34,817 nt of DNA from an uncultured Bacteroides sp. (GCA_945874355.1 CAMCGB010000016.1:1-34817), one strand, 5' to 3'; positions 17,937 through 26,499 are shown, numbered from the stretch's first letter. Translations and numbers: made by a program. Notes: generated by a model not told the origin, from the sequence alone.

Positions 17937-18662
17937 ATGGTGGACAATATCAGCATAATGGCGATTGTGAACCTGACTCCCGACTCGTTCTGGGCTCCGA
18001 GCAGGGTCAGTGCCGACAAGGCTCTCGGGCGTATCGAAGAGCTTTGCAGTCAGGGAGCCGATATTATAGATATAGGAGCAGTATCGACCCGTCCGGGAGC
18101 GGCAGATGTGGATGTCGAGACCGAATGGAGCCGTCTGGAACCCGTGCTCAAGGCTCTGGGAGGGAACCATATACCCATCTCGATTGACACTACGAGCAGC
18201 GAAATTGTCTCTAGGGCATATTCCGTCATAGGGCCGTTTATCGTCAATGACATCTCTGCAGGCGAAGATGACCCCGCCATGCTCCCTCTCGCAGGACGGC
18301 TCAAACTCAGCTATGTAGCTATGCACAAAAGGGGTAACCCCAGGACTATGGACTCTCGCTGCGATTACGAAGGCGGCGTGGTGGCTTCGCTTCTTTCCTA
18401 CTTCGACGCCTTTGCGCTCAAGGCAGCTGAATACGGGATAGAGGATTGGATTTTGGACCCGGGCCTGGGCTTTGCGAAGACCGTTGAGCAGAACTGGGAG
18501 ATTCTCCGGGGGCTCTCTGAGTTCAAGCGCTTTCAGCGGCCTATTTTGATTGGCGCCGCAGACAAGCGTTTCACCAAAGGGGACACTCCGAAGGCCCATC
18601 GGCTTGCCGCCAGTAACGGTGCGGACATACTCCGCGTGCACGATGTTGTAAATATTTTCTGA
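17937..18662 (+). CDS. folP: dihydropteroate synthase (diverged)
   Basis: 241 aa, about 30 residues shorter than usual because the N-terminal strand before MAIVNLTPDSF (8-18) is missing. Conserved parts: STRPGA (50-55), SIDTTSS (82-88), VND (103-105), MHKRGNPRTM (129-138), DPGLGFAK (174-181) and RVHDV (233-237), which bind pterin pyrophosphate and p-aminobenzoate. The usual GxSRKS loop reads GAADKRF (206-212): the catalytic Lys (K210) is kept but Ser and Arg are replaced by Ala and Asp. It starts 1 nt after the membrane protein gene. Folate synthesis is the most likely role, with a possible altered sulfonamide response. Confidence 0.85.
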   Translation: MVDNISIMAIVNLTPDSFWAPSRVSADKALGRIEELCSQGADIIDIGAVSTRPGAADVDVETEWSRLEPVLKALGGNHIPISIDTTSSEIVSRAYSVIGPFIVNDISAGEDDPAMLPLAGRLKLSYVAMHKRGNPRTMDSRCDYEGGVVASLLSYFDAFALKAAEYGIEDWILDPGLGFAKTVEQNWEILRGLSEFKRFQRPILIGAADKRFTKGDTPKAHRLAASNGADILRVHDVVNIF

Positions 18663-18679
18663 TTTTTTCCTTTTACCTC

Positions 18680-18712
18680 TTGACTCGTACCTAAGGGCAT
18701 ATATTATCTTCG
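18680..18712 (+). promoter_or_regulatory. merR promoter with candidate autoregulatory dyad
   Basis: TATCTTCG at 18705-18712 is a TTCG-type -7 box; TTGA at 18680-18683 lies 21 nt upstream. The spacer contains CCTAAGG (18690-18696), a 7-nt dyad of the kind MerR proteins bind between promoter elements. Autoregulation is inferred only from this position. Confidence 0.35.
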
Positions 18713-18743
18713 CGGCATAACAATTCAAACTGCGCACTTGAAT

Positions 18744-19568
18744 ATGTCAATCAACAAAATGAAAATCGGGGAGTTCTCCCGTCTTTGCCGCGTTAGTGTC
18801 AGAGCCCTTCGCCACTACGAGAAGATAGGTCTGGTGGTGCCGGAGATTATAGACCGCTCAACGGGCTACCGCTACTACTCGGTGGGCCAAATGCAGAAGA
18901 TGGCCGCCGTAAAGAGCTTCCAGTCAATGGGATTCAGCCTTTCGGAGATAAAGGAGCTGTACGAAGACAGCACCCATATCCCGTCGATCCCTGCGCTGGA
19001 AGAGAAGCTGCAGCGGTGCCGGCTAGAGCTGTCTGAGCTGCAGGCCCGCCTGGAAAAGCTTCAGGCGGTGGTACTCTCCTACAAACAGAAAGAAACAATG
19101 GAAAAAATCAGTTTTACTTCCCTTCCTTCGGTTACGGTTGCATCATACCGTGCAGTTATCCCCAGCTACGAAGAGCTCGGAAGGCTCTGCGTTGAGGTTA
19201 TCGCTCCCGAATTGGCCCGCCTGGGCTGCGAATGTCCTGAGCCCGGCTACTGCTTCTCCATCGAGCACGGCGGCTACAAGGCTGAAAATGTGGATATTGA
19301 GTACTGCGAACAGGTGAAAGAAGCCCGTAAGGACTCCAATCTTCTCAAGTTCAAGACCCTTCCTGAGGTGGAAACGGCCGCCTGCCTTAAGTATTATGGG
19401 CCCTATAGCGGTCTGTATCAGGCTTATATTGAGCTGTTTGAGTATCTGGAGAAGGAGCAGTGGAAGATTGTGGGGCAGCCCCGCGCAAGCTATGTGGACG
19501 GAATCTGGAACGAGGAGGACCCCCAGAAGTGGCTCACAATCATCCAGGTGCCTGTCGAGAAGGCCTAA
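18744..19568 (+). CDS. MerR-family regulator with GyrI-like effector domain
   Basis: 274 aa from the ATG at 18744; a TTG at 18738 and an ATG at 18759 are alternatives. Residues 6-75 are a MerR winged helix-turn-helix (KIGEFSRLCRVSVRALRHYEKIGLV, then the wing YRYYSVGQM). A coiled coil at about 82-117 forms the dimer. Residues about 122-274 form an AraC-E-type/GyrI-like ligand domain with KYYGPYSGLYQAY and a conserved acidic C-terminus, as in BmrR-type multidrug sensors. It is convergent with the MATE exporter, ending 15 nt from that gene's stop. Drug-responsive control of the exporter is plausible. The MATE promoter has the same TATCTTCG box, but no matching dyad was seen there. Confidence 0.9.
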   Translation: MSINKMKIGEFSRLCRVSVRALRHYEKIGLVVPEIIDRSTGYRYYSVGQMQKMAAVKSFQSMGFSLSEIKELYEDSTHIPSIPALEEKLQRCRLELSELQARLEKLQAVVLSYKQKETMEKISFTSLPSVTVASYRAVIPSYEELGRLCVEVIAPELARLGCECPEPGYCFSIEHGGYKAENVDIEYCEQVKEARKDSNLLKFKTLPEVETAACLKYYGPYSGLYQAYIELFEYLEKEQWKIVGQPRASYVDGIWNEEDPQKWLTIIQVPVEKA

Positions 19569-19583
19569 AGGCTGCGCCCGCTT

Positions 19584-20900
19584 TTAGATGTAGCCTCTTT
19601 TTTTCAGGAACAGGGTGCAAAGCAGGGTCATCGAGGCGGCATATACTGCTTCGGAGGCCCAGCTGGCCGCAAGTCCTGAGCGCATAAGCGCGATCACCAC
19701 AGTGCAGTAGAGTACATACACCACCAGCGCTCCCATCTCCAGGAAGAAAGCGGCGCGGGTGTCTCCGGTGCCTGCAACTGCTTGAAACAGAATGTGGGCC
19801 GGTATGGTCAGAAGGTAAGAGGCGCAGAGCACCCAGAGTCCCGGAATCGCTACTTCTATGATGTCCTGTATGTCGGTGTAGAGGCCCAGGATGAGCCTTG
19901 GGCACAGGCAGAAAAACAGCAGCACAGGTATCAGCACCGCATAGGACAGCTTGAGAACTTTCCCGATAAGGGGTCTCACGCTGTCCTTTCTGCCTTGGCC
20001 CAGAAGGTTGCTTATGAGCGAGCAGCCTGTTGAGGCGAAGGCCGAGAGCACCATCCATATCAGTCCGGAGGTGCTTCGCAGGATGTTCGATGCGGCTATG
20101 GCTTTCTGTCCGGTGTGCTCGATGAAGATGAAAAAAATCAGCCAGGTGAAGATGGAGAAGAAACTCTGTATCATTGTCCAGAGCGATACTTTCAGGATGG
20201 AGCGCAGCATCCCGGGCTCGAAGCGGCAGGGGGTGTCCAGGCCGTAGGCTTTGATTTCCTTACGGTGCGAGGTGGCTATGATGAGGTAGAGCAGCGACAC
20301 TCCTTCGGCAAGGGTTGAACCCAGCGCTGCGCCCCTGATGCCCATTGGTTCGAGGCCCAGTTTTCCGAATATCAGTACCCAGTTGAAGGCGATGTTGGAG
20401 ATAACCATCACAACGGAACTCATACTCAGGATTCTGGTGTGCGTGCTTCCTACATAGAAGGCTCTGTATGCGCAGCCGCAGAAGGCGAGTACCAGCCCGG
20501 GAGCCCTCCATGTGAGATAGCTGTCAGCCTGGAAGCTGATGTCTTCGGAGCTGAGCATCGCGCCCAGCACCACAGGGGACAGGAACTCTGACAGAATGCA
20601 AAGCAGTCCCGATAGGGCAACAAGGAAGTAGAGTGCGTGCCAGAATACCTTGCCGGCTTTGCGGTAGTCTTTCTCTCCGTTGCTGTGTCCTATCATAATC
20701 TGGGCACCTATGCTGAATCCGAAGCCCAGCATATATAGCACCATATAGTACACGCCGGCGACAGCGCTTGCTCCCAGCTCAAGCTCTCCCACCCTTCCGA
20801 GGAAGACGGTGTCGGTCATTCCTATCAGCTGCTCCATCACGAGGCTGATAAGTATCGGGTACGACACCTTCCATATTTCTTTGTAACTGTACTGCTGCAT
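19584..20900 (-). CDS. MATE-family multidrug/cation antiporter
   Basis: 438 aa from the ATG at 20900 (MQQYSYKEIWKVSYPI). The longer frame from 20951 runs through the promoter and is rejected. Twelve hydrophobic helices in two six-helix halves, with the family signature MTDTVFLGRVGELELGA in helix 1-2 and IGAQIMIGHSNGEKD after helix 2. The second half carries ASNILRSTSGLIWMVLSAFAST, the expected repeat. MATE proteins export cationic drugs and metabolites using Na+ or H+. The gene has its own promoter (20912-20942) and converges on the MerR regulator. Confidence 0.92.
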   Translation of the reverse strand: MQQYSYKEIWKVSYPILISLVMEQLIGMTDTVFLGRVGELELGASAVAGVYYMVLYMLGFGFSIGAQIMIGHSNGEKDYRKAGKVFWHALYFLVALSGLLCILSEFLSPVVLGAMLSSEDISFQADSYLTWRAPGLVLAFCGCAYRAFYVGSTHTRILSMSSVVMVISNIAFNWVLIFGKLGLEPMGIRGAALGSTLAEGVSLLYLIIATSHRKEIKAYGLDTPCRFEPGMLRSILKVSLWTMIQSFFSIFTWLIFFIFIEHTGQKAIAASNILRSTSGLIWMVLSAFASTGCSLISNLLGQGRKDSVRPLIGKVLKLSYAVLIPVLLFFCLCPRLILGLYTDIQDIIEVAIPGLWVLCASYLLTIPAHILFQAVAGTGDTRAAFFLEMGALVVYVLYCTVVIALMRSGLAASWASEAVYAASMTLLCTLFLKKRGYI

Positions 20901-20911
20901 AATTGAGGATG

Positions 20912-20942
20912 CGAAGATAGCTTTTTTCTGCCTATCGCCAAA
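20912..20942 (-). promoter_or_regulatory. MATE promoter
   Basis: Read on the - strand: TTTG (20939-20942), 19-nt spacer, TATCTTCG (20912-20919), then ATG 11 nt later. This is a near-perfect Bacteroidetes housekeeping promoter and fixes the start codon at 20900. Its -33 box lies in the T-run of the hairpin at 20945-20966. Confidence 0.7.
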
Positions 20943-20944
20943 AT

Positions 20945-20966
20945 AGGCCACCCCGAGGGGCAGCCT
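20945..20966 (-). terminator. probable glyA terminator
   Basis: In the - strand transcript, AGGCTGCCCC and GGGGTGGCCT pair across a TC centre with two G-U wobbles, giving a stem of 9-10 pairs followed by ATTTTGG. It stands about 75 nt after the glyA stop. Confidence 0.55.
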
Positions 20967-20970
20967 TTAT

Positions 20971-20999
20971 CTTGTCATTTCGACTGAGGCCGAAGCCTT
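20971..20999. repeat. REP-like element, truncated copy (A1)
   Basis: CTTGTCATTTCGACTGAGG and the following CCGAAG match the first 25 nt or so of copy A2, which begins immediately after it. The right-hand half ending GAGAAATCTA is missing. It is therefore a partial tandem duplicate. Confidence 0.65.
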
Positions 21000-21042
21000 C
21001 TTGTCATTTCGACCGAGGCCGAAGGCCGAGCGGAGAAATCTA
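21000..21042. repeat. REP-like element (A2), overlapping the glyA stop codon
   Basis: The element starts CTTGTCATTTCGAC and ends GCGGAGAAATCTA; ATTTC and GAAAT at its ends can pair around an inner GGCC-GAA-GGCC hairpin. The last three bases, CTA, are the complement of the TAG stop of glyA. The same ends occur in copy B at 28805-28843. Confidence 0.7.
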
Positions 21043-22392
21043 ATACTTATTGAGAGGCACTCCGGCGGTCATCTGGCTGACCTTCTTCTTCACCTGCTCC
21101 AGCACGGCTGCGTGCTCGGCGAGGCTCTGCTTCTGCTCCTCGGTAGGAACATCGGCCTTCTTGAGACTCAGGGCCTCGATGTGCCTGTCGCAGGAAGTGA
21201 GCACTTCATCAATCAGGGCTACGATATCGGTCATATCCTTCTCTACGAAACCTCTGGAAGTGATGGCTGGCGTTCCGACCCTGATGCCTGAAGTGTGGAA
21301 AGGAGTCCTGCTGTCGAACGGAACCATATTCTTGTTCAGGGTGATGCCGGCCTTTTCGAGCTGAGTCTCAGCGATTCTTCCGGTCACTCCCTCGAACTTG
21401 CCCCTGAGGTCAACGAGCATAAGGTGGTTGTCGGTGCCGCCGCTGACTATCTTGTAACCCCTTGCGAGGAACTCGGCGCACATAGCCTTGGCATTGGCGA
21501 GAACCTGCTTCTGGTACTCCACATACTCGGGCTGCATAGCCTCGAAGAAAGACACTGCCTTGGCCGCAATCACGTGCTCGAGCGGACCGCCCTGCACTCC
21601 GGGGAACACCATCGAATCCAGCACCTGGCTCATCATCTTGACTGCGCCCTTCGGTGTAGTCCTTCCCTGAGGATCCTCGAAGTCCTTGCCTATCAGTATG
21701 ATACCTCCTCTGGGCCCGCGCAGGGTCTTGTGAGTTGTGGAGGTCACGATGTGTGCGTACTGAACAGGATTCTTGAGCAGACCTGCGGCAATGATTCCTG
21801 CCGTGTGGGCCATATCCACCCAGAGGATTGCTCCCACTTTGTCGGCTATCTGCCTCATCCTCTCATAATCCCACTCGCGGGAGTAGGCTGAAGCTCCGCC
21901 GATGATCAGTTTGGGACGGCACTCCAGAGCCTTGCGCTCCATCTCGTCATAGTCCACCAGCCCGGTCTCGGGGTTCAGCCCGTAGGCAACGGCGTGGTAG
22001 AGAAGACCGGAGGCGTTGACGGGCGAGCCGTGGGTGAGGTGGCCTCCCTGGCTCAGGTCCAGACCCATAAAGGTGTCTCCGGGCTTGAGAACTGCCATCT
22101 CTACTGCCATATTGGCCTGGGCTCCGCTATGAGGCTGGACATTCGCCCACTCGGCGCCGTAGATGGTCTTGATGCGGTCGATGGCGAGCTGCTCTATCTG
22201 GTCCACGACTTCGCACCCTCCGTAGTACCTCTTCCCGGGGTAGCCCTCTGCATACTTGTTGGTGCAGATAGACCCCATAGCTTTGAGTACTTCGTCCGTT
22301 ACATAGTTTTCGGAGGCAATAAGTTCAAGACCAGACTCCTGGCGCTCCCTTTCCTTCTTGATCAGATCGGAAATAAGAATATCCTGCTTCAT
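21040..22392 (-). CDS. glyA: serine hydroxymethyltransferase
   Basis: 450 aa from the ATG at 22392 ([14 protein letters not shown]); the longer frame from 22413 adds seven unlikely residues. Slightly longer than the usual 415-430. PLP is bound by K222 in [13 protein letters not shown], the SHMT signature. The tetrahydrofolate and PLP motifs [13 protein letters not shown] (48-60), [11 protein letters not shown] (84-94) and VDMAHTAGI (192-200) are intact. The enzyme interconverts serine and glycine while producing methylene-tetrahydrofolate, linking to the folate gene folP nearby. The stop codon TAG coincides with the end of a REP-like repeat. It is transcribed divergently from the SpoU methylase gene. 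Confidence 0.97.
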   Translation of the reverse strand: MKQDILISDLIKKERERQESGLELIASENYVTDEVLKAMGSICTNKYAEGYPGKRYYGGCEVVDQIEQLAIDRIKTIYGAEWANVQPHSGAQANMAVEMAVLKPGDTFMGLDLSQGGHLTHGSPVNASGLLYHAVAYGLNPETGLVDYDEMERKALECRPKLIIGGASAYSREWDYERMRQIADKVGAILWVDMAHTAGIIAAGLLKNPVQYAHIVTSTTHKTLRGPRGGIILIGKDFEDPQGRTTPKGAVKMMSQVLDSMVFPGVQGGPLEHVIAAKAVSFFEAMQPEYVEYQKQVLANAKAMCAEFLARGYKIVSGGTDNHLMLVDLRGKFEGVTGRIAETQLEKAGITLNKNMVPFDSRTPFHTSGIRVGTPAITSRGFVEKDMTDIVALIDEVLTSCDRHIEALSLKKADVPTEEQKQSLAEHAAVLEQVKKKVSQMTAGVPLNKY

Positions 22393-22436
22393 ACGTTTAT
22401 GGTTTGTTGACAAATGATTGTGTCGTTATCAGATTA

Positions 22437-22444
22437 CAAATATA
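22437..22444 (-). promoter_or_regulatory. glyA -7 element
   Basis: Read on the - strand: TATATTTG, a perfect TAnnTTTG, predicting a leader of about 38 nt. It lies 13 nt from the -7 element of the divergent SpoU gene, so the two polymerase footprints overlap. Confidence 0.5.
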
Positions 22445-22457
22445 GGAAAAATGTAAT

Positions 22458-22465
22458 TACCTTTG
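22458..22465 (+). promoter_or_regulatory. SpoU gene -7 element
   Basis: TACCTTTG, identical to the -7 box of the three rRNA promoters in this window, lies 5 nt before the ATG at 22471. Transcription should begin at or next to the start codon, giving a leaderless mRNA. No clear -33 TTTG is visible. Confidence 0.55.
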
Positions 22466-22470
22466 TCGAT

Positions 22471-23019
22471 ATGAATGACAGAAAACTGCTTAATATGGAA
22501 CTTGGCCGCATAAGGCCTGAAGAATATGCATCCCTGCCGCTCTCGGGGCTGGTTGTGGTGCTGGACAATGTGCGAAGCGCCTACAATGTGGGCAGCATTT
22601 TCCGCACCTGCGACGCCTTTAAGGTGGACCTGCTGTGCCTCTGCGGCATCTGCGCCGTCCCGCCTTCGGCAGAAATCCACAAAACAGCCATCGGGGCCGA
22701 GCTGAGCGTGCCCTGGAAAAAGTACGCCTCCACCATGGATGCCATCTCGTCCCTAAAGCAGCAGGGCTATAGGATAATCAGCGTCGAGCAGACCTGCAAT
22801 GCCCTCAGCCTGGAGCAGTTCACTCCGGGCGAAGGCGAAAAATACGCCCTGGTCTTCGGCAACGAGGTTGACGGTGTGGACCAGAGCGTAGTTGATGAGT
22901 CAGACGTGAGTCTTGAAATCCCCCAGTGGGGCAGCAAGCACTCCCTCAATGTGTCGGTCAGCGCCGGGGTTGTGCTTTGGCAGATGGTTTGCCGCCGGCC
23001 TCACCGCCCGCGCCGCTGA
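22471..23019 (+). CDS. SpoU (TrmH) family RNA 2'-O-methyltransferase
   Basis: 182 aa from the ATG at 22471 (MNDRKLLNMELGRI); an upstream in-frame ATG at 22414 would place the promoter inside the gene and is rejected. The three SPOUT motifs are present: motif 1 NVRSAYNVGSIFRTCDAF (33-50) with the catalytic Arg, motif 2 LVFGNEVDGVD (127-137), and motif 3 IPQWGSKHSLNVSVSAGVVLW (150-170), which makes the deep trefoil knot binding SAM. The target, tRNA or rRNA ribose, cannot be told. The last 62 nt overlap the 3' end of the oppositely oriented PL11-like gene. The tail CRRPHRPRR is basic. Confidence 0.9.
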   Translation: MNDRKLLNMELGRIRPEEYASLPLSGLVVVLDNVRSAYNVGSIFRTCDAFKVDLLCLCGICAVPPSAEIHKTAIGAELSVPWKKYASTMDAISSLKQQGYRIISVEQTCNALSLEQFTPGEGEKYALVFGNEVDGVDQSVVDESDVSLEIPQWGSKHSLNVSVSAGVVLWQMVCRRPHRPRR

Positions 23020-24586
23020 ACACCAGAAGCTCGCCCTGGTCTTCGCTTATCCAAACCACCTCGTCCCCTGCGCCTCCGAGTATGTCTGCGCACAGCAGGG
23101 GCTTTTTCATAACTCCTTCAGCCTTAAGCAGAACTATGGTCTTCTCCGCTTCATAGTCCCACTTGAGGATGGAGTCTTCACCGAGCAGTTCCGCCAGAGG
23201 GTCATCGTCCCAGTTCAGGACTCCCAGGCACGCGGAAGGCTGGCTTGAGCTTATCAGCTTGCCGTCTGCAGCCCTTCTGATTCCTTTGAGCGGCCCGTCA
23301 TAATCTTTCTTTACAGGGGCAGAAGGCCTGGCGGGACCTCTTCCCGGAGCTGCCGGAGTCTGTATCGCCACCGCATCGGCAACCCAGCACTCGGCCCCTT
23401 TGTGCCTCGGGTCTATGTCTGCCGCGAGAACCATGCTCACTTTCTCTCCTTCTCCCGCCTTCCATAGCACCTTGCCGCTGAGAGGGTCATACATCGCCAT
23501 AGCGCACTCTCCCTTCCACAGCGCAAGAGCTGAAGTGGCCTCGTGCGAGCCGAACACCTCCAAGCCTTTTCTTTTGGGGTCAAGGTCAGATACCTGGAAA
23601 TAATCTCCGTACAGCAGGCCTGAAGCGCTCAGAGGGCTGCCGTCTTGGTCGAGCACGGCTGAACCCAGGCATATTTCATCCTTCCCGTCGCCGTCCACAT
23701 CGCAAGCGAGGACCATAGTGCTTCCGCTGGCCGCTGCCTTCCCGCTGCCTTTGAGTGAAGAGTCGAACAGCCAGAGCATCTTCAGCTCCTTTCCGTCCCA
23801 GCTCCAGGCACTTGCCGCGGTCCTGGCCCTTCCGCCCCTTACGAACACAGCCGCCTTGCCCTTGTCCTGCAGAGTGGCGGCGCAGGCAGTGAACCTGTCG
23901 GAATTCACCCCGTTGGGGTCGCTCCCGCCTATGCCTCCCCAGCTGTCCAAAGGATAGCGCAGCGGAAGTAACTTGCTGCTTGCCAGCTCTTTGCCGCTGC
24001 TTCCCTCAAATACGCTTATAAACTCCGGCCCCACGACTATGCGCGAGTAAGTCGCCGATGCTTCGTCCATACTCCTCCAGTCGGCCCTCGGGTTCCCCAG
24101 CACCCTGCCGGTCCCGTCAACCGTTCCATCTGCGCTGCGGCAAACAAGTTCTGCTTTCCCGTCCCCGTCCAGGTCCTCCACCACCAGCGCCGGCCCTTCT
24201 TTGGTGGACCGTATATTATGCCCCAGGTCCAGCCTCCACATCAGGGTCCCGTCAGCCTTGTAGGCATCAATCAAAGTATTGCCGCAGAGACCCTTGCTCT
24301 CAATGCTTCTGGCGTTGGAAGGCTCCCAGCGCAGGATGAACTCCAGCTCTGAATCCCCGTCCAGGTCCGCCGCCAGGCACTCGGCCGCACGGTAGGAATA
24401 TCTCTCCGACTCGTCTCCGGGGTTATACCTGTCCGTGGCTCCATAGTTCCTTTCTCCTACTCTGAAAACACTCCTTTCGGAAGGCCTCCGAACTTTGACG
24501 CGAAGCGCCGGATCCTGCCCTGCAGCGCTGAGGCTCAGCGAGATAAGGCAGAGCGATGCCGCTAAATAGTATGCTGTCCTTTTCAT
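22958..24586 (-). CDS. degenerate PL11-like rhamnogalacturonan lyase paralogue
   Basis: 542 aa. Signal peptide to about residue 23 (LSLSAAGQ). The body is an eight-bladed-type propeller with calcium-binding repeats: AADLDGDSELEFILRWEPSN (72-91), VEDLDGDGKAELVCRSADGT, and CDVDGDGKDEICLG, collinear with the neighbouring PL11. Compared with that protein it lacks about 70 residues of the N-terminal domain and about 50 at the C-terminus, including the AWQNVAYNQPPHTS stretch conserved in PL11. It ends instead in a low-complexity tail, GAGGEAGGKPSAKAQPRR, encoded opposite the SpoU gene. It may be a divergent or non-catalytic partner. It overlaps the upstream PL11 by 4 nt (24583-24586). Confidence 0.75.
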   Translation of the reverse strand: MKRTAYYLAASLCLISLSLSAAGQDPALRVKVRRPSERSVFRVGERNYGATDRYNPGDESERYSYRAAECLAADLDGDSELEFILRWEPSNARSIESKGLCGNTLIDAYKADGTLMWRLDLGHNIRSTKEGPALVVEDLDGDGKAELVCRSADGTVDGTGRVLGNPRADWRSMDEASATYSRIVVGPEFISVFEGSSGKELASSKLLPLRYPLDSWGGIGGSDPNGVNSDRFTACAATLQDKGKAAVFVRGGRARTAASAWSWDGKELKMLWLFDSSLKGSGKAAASGSTMVLACDVDGDGKDEICLGSAVLDQDGSPLSASGLLYGDYFQVSDLDPKRKGLEVFGSHEATSALALWKGECAMAMYDPLSGKVLWKAGEGEKVSMVLAADIDPRHKGAECWVADAVAIQTPAAPGRGPARPSAPVKKDYDGPLKGIRRAADGKLISSSQPSACLGVLNWDDDPLAELLGEDSILKWDYEAEKTIVLLKAEGVMKKPLLCADILGGAGDEVVWISEDQGELLVFSGAGGEAGGKPSAKAQPRR

Positions 24587-26499
24587 TTCTTAGTGCTGTT
24601 TTCGATTTCCTTGAACCTTTCCACCATATCGAAGCTCGTGTGGGGCGGCTGGTTGTAAGCCACATTCTGCCAGGCAATTGCCATTCTGTACATCCTGTCG
24701 CTCATAAGGGTAGGCATCCTGTTTATGGCAGGAATGTCGCTCATATATATCCTCAGCTCGCTCCCGTCCCTGCTTGCCCAGATTATTTCCTCTCTCCAGT
24801 CGCCGAAGATGTCGCCGCTCACGCAGGGGTTGGATTTGCTGCCGTTGTTCGCCACCACCCCTTCCGCGCTCATCAGCACATCGGTGCTCTCCGTCTCCGG
24901 GTTCCATTTGCTGACCTGCGTGCGGTCCAGAAGCTCATAGTAAGGGTCTGAATCCCAGAATATTATGAAATTGGTCGAAGAAGGTATGTTGCGGCTTATC
25001 ACTTCCCCGGTGTCGCCCCTTCTTAGTCCTCCCCAGGGAGCCCTGTCTGCCGTAGCCGTAGCCCAGCACTCCGCTCCCGGGAATCTCGGGTCGATGTCTG
25101 CGGCAACTCCGCGCCCTATGTCTTCGCCCGGTGCCGCGGTCCAGAGTATCTCTCCTGTGGCCGCGTCGTACATCGCCATTCCCGGGGTGCCGAACTGGAC
25201 GGTATTCTCTTCGTTCTCGTGCACTCCGAAGACCTCAAGTCCCGGCCGTGAAGGCACGAGGTCGCCGGCGTGAAGGGCGTCCCCGTGGCGCAACTTGGTG
25301 GTGTACAGCCCGTTGCCGTCGTGGTCCACGCTCATCGCTCCTACACACACCTCGTCAAATCCGTCGCCGTCCAGGTCTCCCACGGTCACGCTGTGGTTTC
25401 CCATTCCTGAGTACCCGGCCCAGCGCTTCTCGCTGCTGTCAAAGGTCCACAGGGGTTTCAGGCTTCCGCCGGTGAAAGTCCACGCTGCCACCACAATCCT
25501 GCCGTACCATCCTCTCACAAAGAAGGGCGAGGGGGTCTTGCCGTCGAAGCAGGCGACTCCGGCGCTGAACCTGTCAGACCTTTCGCCCTTGTTGTCGGTG
25601 CCTCCGTTTCCGCCCCAGCCGCCCCAGCTGTCAAGAGGGTAGCGTGTGGGTATATATTCCTGACTGTCAAGCGCTTTGCCGCTCTTCCCGTCGAACACTG
25701 TCACATATTCCTTTCCGAGCAGAATCTTGCCGAAGGTAGGGTCGGCTTCGTCCGTGATGCGGTGGTCGGCCTGGGGGTCTTCGCCCAGCACGGTGCCGGT
25801 GCCGTCTATTGTCCCGTCTGCCGTCTTGCAGCAAAGCTCTGCGCAGCCGTCGCCGTCGAAGTCGAACACCAGCAGCTGCGTGGTAGGAGGGCCGGAGCGT
25901 ATATTATATCCAAGGTCTATCCTCCACATCAGGGTTCCGTCCATCTTGTAAGCGTCGATGAGCGTACTTCCGGCATAGCCCCTCTGGGGCGGAAGTTTGC
26001 GGTTGGATGGCTCCCATTTCAGGATGATTTCATACTCCCCGTCGCCGTCCAGGTCGCCCAGGCTCGCGTCATTGGGGCTGTAGGAGTACTTCTCTCCGCT
26101 TCCCGGGGTAATCCTGTCCCCTGGTTTGCTAAGGGGCACTCTGAGGTATCCGCGGTCCTCCGTTCCCGCCTTCCTTTCCCAGGTGGCAAGGGTTTTCCCT
26201 GCGCTTTTGAGCGTCCAGACATTGTCCTTGCTGAGGTCGGCATCCGTGTCAGTGAAGTCCGATGTGGAGACTATCGGACTGGTATTCAGCTTGATTTCGG
26301 CTCCTCCATCGGCAGACCGGTAGAGGTCGAAACCCATAGCCGGCTCGTCGCCCGGGAGCATTCTCCAGCTGAGGTAGAAGCCCCTGTCGCAACTGATTCC
26401 GGCAAGCCCCCGCGAGAGAGTCTCGCCGAAGTAGCTCTGCGCGCTGACAAAATAGCACAGCAGCGAGAGTGTAATAAGTGAAATTGTTTTCCGGTACAT
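24583..26499 (-). CDS. rhamnogalacturonan lyase (PL11)
   Basis: 638 aa from the ATG at 26499; the frame opens at 26562 but the extra 21 residues are unlikely and a signal peptide starts here (1-20, cleavage FVSA-Q). An N-terminal FnIII-like domain (about 22-125) precedes a propeller with calcium-binding DxDxDG repeats at 149-154 and 213-218 and further copies, plus DIFGDWREEIIWAS and AWQNVAYNQPPHTS near the end, all typical of PL11 (YesW/YesX) lyases. These endolyases cut the rhamnose-galacturonate backbone of rhamnogalacturonan I by beta-elimination. It is exported and is the first gene of a pair with the degenerate paralogue (4-nt overlap). No SusC/D genes are adjacent. Confidence 0.9.
   Translation of the reverse strand: MYRKTISLITLSLLCYFVSAQSYFGETLSRGLAGISCDRGFYLSWRMLPGDEPAMGFDLYRSADGGAEIKLNTSPIVSTSDFTDTDADLSKDNVWTLKSAGKTLATWERKAGTEDRGYLRVPLSKPGDRITPGSGEKYSYSPNDASLGDLDGDGEYEIILKWEPSNRKLPPQRGYAGSTLIDAYKMDGTLMWRIDLGYNIRSGPPTTQLLVFDFDGDGCAELCCKTADGTIDGTGTVLGEDPQADHRITDEADPTFGKILLGKEYVTVFDGKSGKALDSQEYIPTRYPLDSWGGWGGNGGTDNKGERSDRFSAGVACFDGKTPSPFFVRGWYGRIVVAAWTFTGGSLKPLWTFDSSEKRWAGYSGMGNHSVTVGDLDGDGFDEVCVGAMSVDHDGNGLYTTKLRHGDALHAGDLVPSRPGLEVFGVHENEENTVQFGTPGMAMYDAATGEILWTAAPGEDIGRGVAADIDPRFPGAECWATATADRAPWGGLRRGDTGEVISRNIPSSTNFIIFWDSDPYYELLDRTQVSKWNPETESTDVLMSAEGVVANNGSKSNPCVSGDIFGDWREEIIWASRDGSELRIYMSDIPAINRMPTLMSDRMYRMAIAWQNVAYNQPPHTSFDMVERFKEIENSTKK

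Noticed and set aside
20971..21042. CRISPR array
   Set aside because: Only one and a half copies in direct tandem with no spacers and no cas genes; copy B is nearly 8 kb away.
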